Positions 59,173 through 64,000 of a stretch of 64,000 nucleotides of DNA are shown piece after piece. Positions within the stretch are counted from its first letter, which is position 1. The number at the start of each line of letters is the position of its first letter. A program made the position numbers and the translations under genes. The stretch is taken from positions 124,001-188,000 of the forward strand of contig NW_025946557.1 of NCBI RefSeq assembly GCF_000764305.2, in the 5' to 3' direction. This DNA comes from Hyalella azteca (taxonomy: Eukaryota; Arthropoda; Malacostraca; Amphipoda; Hyalellidae). The notes below the pieces were generated by a model. The model searched no databases, had not been told where the DNA came from, and saw nothing but the letters and a program-made list of their open reading frames with translations.

Positions 59173-59689
59173 CTGAAAGAAAACTGAAATTAGGCTTTTC
59201 ATATGTATTATGAGTATGCATAATTTTCCATATATATAATCTATTAAATCAAGAAGAAAATTTTTAAAAATAGAACAATGTTCATATTTTTCTCTGGTAA
59301 ATGTAATCAAAATAATTAATAGTACAGAACACTGGACATGTTATGACGTATGATCTCATTCATTGCATTAAATGCAGTATAAATATATTTGTTCATCGCA
59401 GTATAGCATTTAGGGAGACAAATGATGACCCACATTTTCAACTATTGGGAATTATGACAAGTTCAGCATATTCAGAGTTCTATGTTGTGCATGTTAGTAG
59501 GTGAAGCTAGACTAACAGTTCTAGAACTTTCATTTATCTTCTGAGGAGCATTGTGGCAAACCAGAGGTTTTTTAAATATCAGTTCATTTTTAATTTCCTC
59601 ATCTAATCAAGATTTAAACCAATATCTTGTGTATGATAATTCTGGTACCACTTTGTTTGTCACAAGGTTTTCATGACTGTTGTTGCTGT

Positions 59690-60660
59690 TGTGGTTCCCA
59701 GGTCTCACTTTTACAAGAGACCTCCCTCCATGCAAGTACAACACCACCAACAGGGGGTCGCTCCAGAGCTGTAGGGCTGAGGTTGTGTGGTGGTGTTGTC
59801 TGAAATCCGGTCAGAGCGGACATTCCAGAAGAACGTGTGTAATTGTGTGGGGAGCTCCCTGGCAGGATGGACAGGTGTCCAAGTCTGCTTGACCAATTCT
59901 GTTTGCATATGTTTGTACTGAGGGGTGGTGGCTGCCACCCAGCCTGGCTAGGTGTACTCTCTCCAGTCTAGAGAGCTGGGTTTCTGTGCTGCCTATGTCA
60001 GGTGGTGGGTAACCAAGGACTTTGTTGTTGCCAGCCAGCTCCAGCATTCTCTGTGTCATAATTGTGTGTGTGTGTTTTTTGTGTGGGTGTTGCCTTGGGG
60101 TGGGGGTACTGTGTTTAGTATGTTGGTGTAGTATCTATGTAGGGTTTGCACTATTTGTCTGTGTGTAGGCGGGTGATCATTCAGGTAGTGGCATGGGTGA
60201 TCTGTGTTGTTTATGGCTGCAGCTATGAACTGTGTTCCTCTGCTGTCAAGGTGTGCTTTTATGATTAGTATTTTCATTGCAGCATGAAGGTGTTTGATGG
60301 GGGTGCTTTGTGTGTAGCCTATGACTATCCTGAGTGCTTTGTTTTGTAATGTTTGAAGTTTCTGCATGATGGTGTTGGATAGTGCAGGTACCCAGGCCAG
60401 GCTGGCATATGCTGGCGCTGTTCTGATAAATTGTTTGTATGTGGGTGCTAGTATTTCTTTGTCTTTGCCAAATTTGGTACTGCCTAGGGACCAAAGTGAG
60501 TTGAGTGACGTTTGCATTGCTCACTATGTTGTTGATGTGAGGGCCAAAAGTCATGGAGGTGTTGTAGGTGACCCCAAATATTTTTGTTTTGTGTATTTGC
60601 TGCATCAGGGTTTGTTTAATGTGATGTTTGATCTATATTGGTGCTCCTCAGTGTAGCTGG
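59690..60660 (-). mobile_element. Truncated non-LTR retrotransposon (LINE), RT C-terminal part
   Basis: Minus-strand reading in three frames joined by frameshifts gives KIFGVTYNTSMTFGPHINNI, then YKQFIRTAPAYASLAWVPAL, QKLQTLQNKALRIVIGYTQS, RMLELAGNNKVLGYPPPDI and a Cys/His motif TCPSCQGAPHTITHVLLECP. These are the thumb and C-terminal zinc-knuckle region of jockey/I-type reverse transcriptases common in crustaceans. 5' truncated and frameshifted, so inactive. Confidence 0.85.
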
Positions 60661-61600
60661 TCATTAATGTACTTGTAGATTTACCAGGAGCAACCTAAAG
60701 TGTTTTCAGCACAAGCTATTGTGATAGTGTTGACATATGATTTTGCTTGTCGAGTACATATGTCTGCGGGTGGGTGAGTAGATGGGTATGGGAGGTTTTT
60801 CTAGACTCGACTCTTGATGCCCTATAAGTGAACGAAATGCGGGAATTGGCTTTAGTGCACGACAGGAGAGCAAGTGACAAAGATACAGTACCCTATGTAA
60901 CACAGTCCTCAAGTCTACAGACATCACACAGCACATTTCAGTGACGTTGGAATTAGTCTCACAATATGCCAAATTTAGTCACACTCAGCATCGGAATTCA
61001 GCGATTTTGTAGATTTGAATTCTAAAGGCTTTTAAATAAATATGGAAACAGTTTGTGACATTTCATCATTGCTGGTCAGGGTTGGTGATTTTTTTATTTT
61101 TTTTTTTAATAAAAAAAAATCAAAATCAATGATTTTTTTTATTTTTTCATGATTTTTTATTTATTTGATTTTATTTCATTTTTTCAGCTTTTTTGTCTTT
61201 TTGAAGTGTTATTTCATATGTTGCAATTAGCCTACTAACAATAACAGTATGTGGATCATAATGGATGGCTAAAAAGGGCACTTATTGCCTTCAATAATGG
61301 CCAACAGGCCAAGGTGGTGTTTACCACTTAGGGATTTTTGGGTAAACAATTATTGATAAGTCTATTCATTAGTAAGTCGCGAAAAAAATCGGTTTTCCGA
61401 TGCCGACCGCCAAAAATGGATTTCAGATTCGTAATCTACACCCCAAAAAACATATAATTCAAAAAAAAAACACCCTTTTTTTGGATGTAGTTAATCTGCA
61501 ATAAAGCCAATAATACCTTTATTTTCCTAGAGGTTAACATAACATACCATTTAGAATACTTATATTTTGAAAACAATATCTGGAAGATGGGGCCATTAGC
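60661..61600. other. Unannotated interval
   Basis: Contains a T/A-rich low-complexity stretch at 61085-61200. No gene or repeat family was recognised otherwise. Confidence 0.5.
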
Positions 61601-61935
61601 TGCAATACACTGTTGGAGACTTGGAGTCGTTTTCAGAGGAGGAAGTAGCCGTAACAGTGAATTCCGATCGCTATGCTGCAATGTTGCAAAATTTCTTGCA
61701 GCCCTTGATGGAAAACATAGTTGAAAATGAAGCATTGGGTCTGGGAGACGTGTGGTTCCAGCAGGATGGGGCAACAGCAAACACAGCCCAAATGTCACTC
61801 AATGTTTTGAAACGCATGTTCCCAGACTCTGAAAGTGAAGGGTGATTTACAGTGGCCTGCAAGGTCACCTGATTTGAGCATTTGCAATTTCTTTGTTTGG
61901 ACTTTGGGGGACATCTAAAAATCTAAAAGAAAGGG
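61600..61935 (+). pseudogene. Decayed mariner/Tc1-like DDE transposase fragment
   Basis: 61624-61830 reads VTVNSDRYAAMLQNFLQPLM, then DVWFQQDGATANTAQMSLNV and LKRMFP; WFQQDGATAHTA is the hallmark of the second catalytic Asp in this transposase group. A frameshift near 61835 leads into a decayed continuation (PDLSPCDFFLWG-like). It has neither start nor ends. Confidence 0.85.
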
Positions 61936-62324
61936 TGTTCAGAAGTCGCCCAGCCTCGCCCTCACTGCCTCACACCCTACCAGGCTACCACAGCTGAGGG
62001 AACAAATTATTGTAGCAGAGGCTAGATTATTGTATTTGTAGGTTTGTAGCAGAGGAGTGGGAACTTCACTGGGAAGACCAAGAGCAAGAAATATTTCCTT
62101 CTTTTTATCAGACGCGTGCTGATTTGCCCATAACAATAGTAATTGATTCAAATACTAAAAATTTAAATGCGATTATAAAACATTATACGAATTTCTACAG
62201 AGATGGAGCTCACCGTTCACAATCACATATTCGTCTACCGTCTCAGTCTCTCAGTCCTTGACACTTAAGTTGACAGGGTCTCGTAAAATTCGCAACTCCG
62301 CGGTAGTACCTACGGTATTCTAGG

Positions 62325-63357
62325 GACCACCACTGCCCTGGATCATGGCTGGATGTAATGGACCATCTTGATTCCCGCCTTCCGGAACGTAGCTTTCAAC
62401 ACTTCAAGCCGTCCGTATCTAGGCCGTGGGTAGAACCAGCCATCGGTCGAACGGCAACTTGTCGATGGACGATAAATTTTGGAACAGAACTATGCTATCT
62501 GAAACCTAACCTCAGATGCGGTGAACGAAAAATTACGTAATTTTACGATGCCTGGAAGTCATATTCGATCCGCGGCCTGGTGGTGCACGGCAGGTGGTGG
62601 TCAGGGCCGGAAGAGTACAAAGCCGAGTGGTGCACGGCTGATTGGTGTAGGTCCGGAGAGATCCAAGGCGTTCGATTCAGGGCTTATTGGTGCACAAAAT
62701 TGGTGGTGCACAAAATTGGTGGTGCACGGCTGCGCTCCCACCAGCCGCAAGTCGTTCCCCAATCCTCACTTTAGCATCATGGTGCGGTTTTAGAGTATTA
62801 TCTTTCTACAGTCTGCCAGCGCAAAAGAACGACCTTTCAACATGTAAATTTATGAAAAAATGATCCGTAAAATGCTGCGGGCGAAAGGAATTTACTAATA
62901 AGCAGCTCATGATTTCAGTGTATGGTTTGAATTTAACAATAGGCTGCTGGGTTCAGGTGGGCCGCGTCGGGAGCGCAACCGTGCACCACCAATTTTGTGC
63001 ACCAATATGCCCTGAATCGAACGCCTTGGATCTCTCCGGACATCCACCAATCAGCCGTGAACCATTTGGCTTTGTCGTCCTCCGGCCTCGCATAGAACCT
63101 GCCGTGCACCAGCAGGCCGCGGATCGAAACTGACTTCCGGGCATCGTTAAATTACGTAATTTTTCGTTCACCGCATCTGAGGTTAGGTTTCAGATAGCAT
63201 AGTTCTGTTCCAAAATTTATCGTCCATCGACAAGTGGCCGTTCGACCGATGGCTGGTTCGACCCACGGACTAGATACGGACGGCTTGAAGTGTTGAAGGC
63301 TACGTTCCGGAAGGCAGGAATCATGATGGTCCATTACATCCAAGGCTGTGGTGGTCT
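62325..63357. repeat. Large inverted repeat, ~400-bp arms
   Basis: 62325-62753 and 62956-63357 are inverse copies, about 200 bp apart. Both arms keep the reading frame SFQHFKPSVSRPWVEPAIGR/ATCRWTINFGTELCYLKPNL nearly unchanged. The inner parts share gtgcaccaccaattttgtgc. It could be a foldback transposon or the two ends of a larger element. Confidence 0.85.
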
Positions 63358-63559
63358 TCGGCAGGCGACACATGTCTGGCATGTCACCGGGTCTTATAAT
63401 GCTCTTGACTTGTCTCATGGAGATCCGAGGACTGGCCTGTCGACCAGAACTATCCAAAACTGACTTTGTAGCTAAGTAGCTGTTGAACATCCACCAATTT
63501 GTGAGATCCGACGCACTTCTGGTCTAAATCTCTACTCTACTCCTTCGTAGCTTTACTTA

Positions 63560-63720
63560 GTTCGTTCTTGTACGCATTTGTGTAAGCAGGGAGTTTATTC
63601 CACATGTCGGTGACTCGAAGCGAGAAAAAGTGTTGTATGGATGAGTTGCTCCACATTTTTTTTTTTTTTATAGCCGTGCCCTCAGGTGTTTTGTTATTGT
63701 TCCATATCCTAGTAAACCTT
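63560..63720 (-). mobile_element. LINE 3' tail remnant, second copy
   Basis: Minus-strand reading QHFFSLRVTDMWNKLPAYTN matches the motif found at 30860-31045. A poly(A/T) run at 63656-63669 interrupts it. The flanking 63720-64000 shows nothing recognised. Confidence 0.65.
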
Positions 63721-64000
63721 CTGAAATCTTGTATAAACTATGAATATATTTCGATGGGGTCTCTGCACTCAGACGTCAATAATAAAGACGTGGAAGCTTC
63801 GTAATCGCTAATCGTCCTTAGCACCATGGTTGAACTAGTTCAACCATGGTTAGCACATTCTCGACTAAAGTTTTGCCCTTTTCAAGTTTCGGCGACCACA
63901 AGTCGTTTACAAACTTTAAGGGTGGGCGAACGCGAGCGATAAACAGTAGCTTCATCGCTTCTGCATCTAGACACTAGGAAGAGTGCAATATCAATCAATC

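Overview
This is a 64 kb piece of an AT-rich, repeat-dense eukaryotic chromosome. It has spliced genes with GT-AG introns, tRNA-derived SINEs, decayed LINEs and mariner-like elements, and no bacterial features. The glutamate-gated chloride channel (GluCl) exons place it in an ecdysozoan, almost certainly an arthropod. The LINE type and the load of minisatellites suggest a crustacean, possibly malacostracan; that last step is inference.

Layout. (1) 156-18016, + strand: the 3' two-thirds of a GluCl subunit gene, eight exons from the extracellular domain to the stop after M4; earlier exons lie left of the window. (2) 18017 to about 27400: no recognised gene; it holds a foldback element, a SINE, paired MITEs, several minisatellites and a GC-rich block near 25.2 kb. 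(3) About 27.4-39.2 kb, + strand: a gene for a single-pass membrane protein with two cysteine-rich EB/EGF-like modules, a transmembrane helix, a Ser/Arg-rich cytoplasmic tail with a repeated motif, and an acidic C-terminus. I cannot name it. (4) 39.2-51.0 kb: almost only tandem and interspersed repeats. (5) 51030-59172, - strand: a ten-exon gene for a protein of about 587 residues that I do not recognise; every exon phase is compatible with its neighbours. (6) 59.2-64 kb: a truncated LINE, a decayed DDE transposase, a 400-bp-arm inverted repeat and another LINE tail.

The most striking signal is that the minisatellites are often built from exon edges. At ten exon ends in all three genes the tandem unit carries the last or first bases of the exon, the splice site (or, once, the stop codon), and adjacent non-coding sequence. 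This leaves ladders of redundant acceptors or donors next to the true one. Two such duplications have produced potential in-frame micro-exons in GluCl. One of them (16734-16775) repeats 14 intracellular-loop residues with only two base differences, both synonymous.

The three genes are not obviously linked in function. All exon calls come from reading translation, splice consensus and phase by eye; no alignment or transcript data were available.
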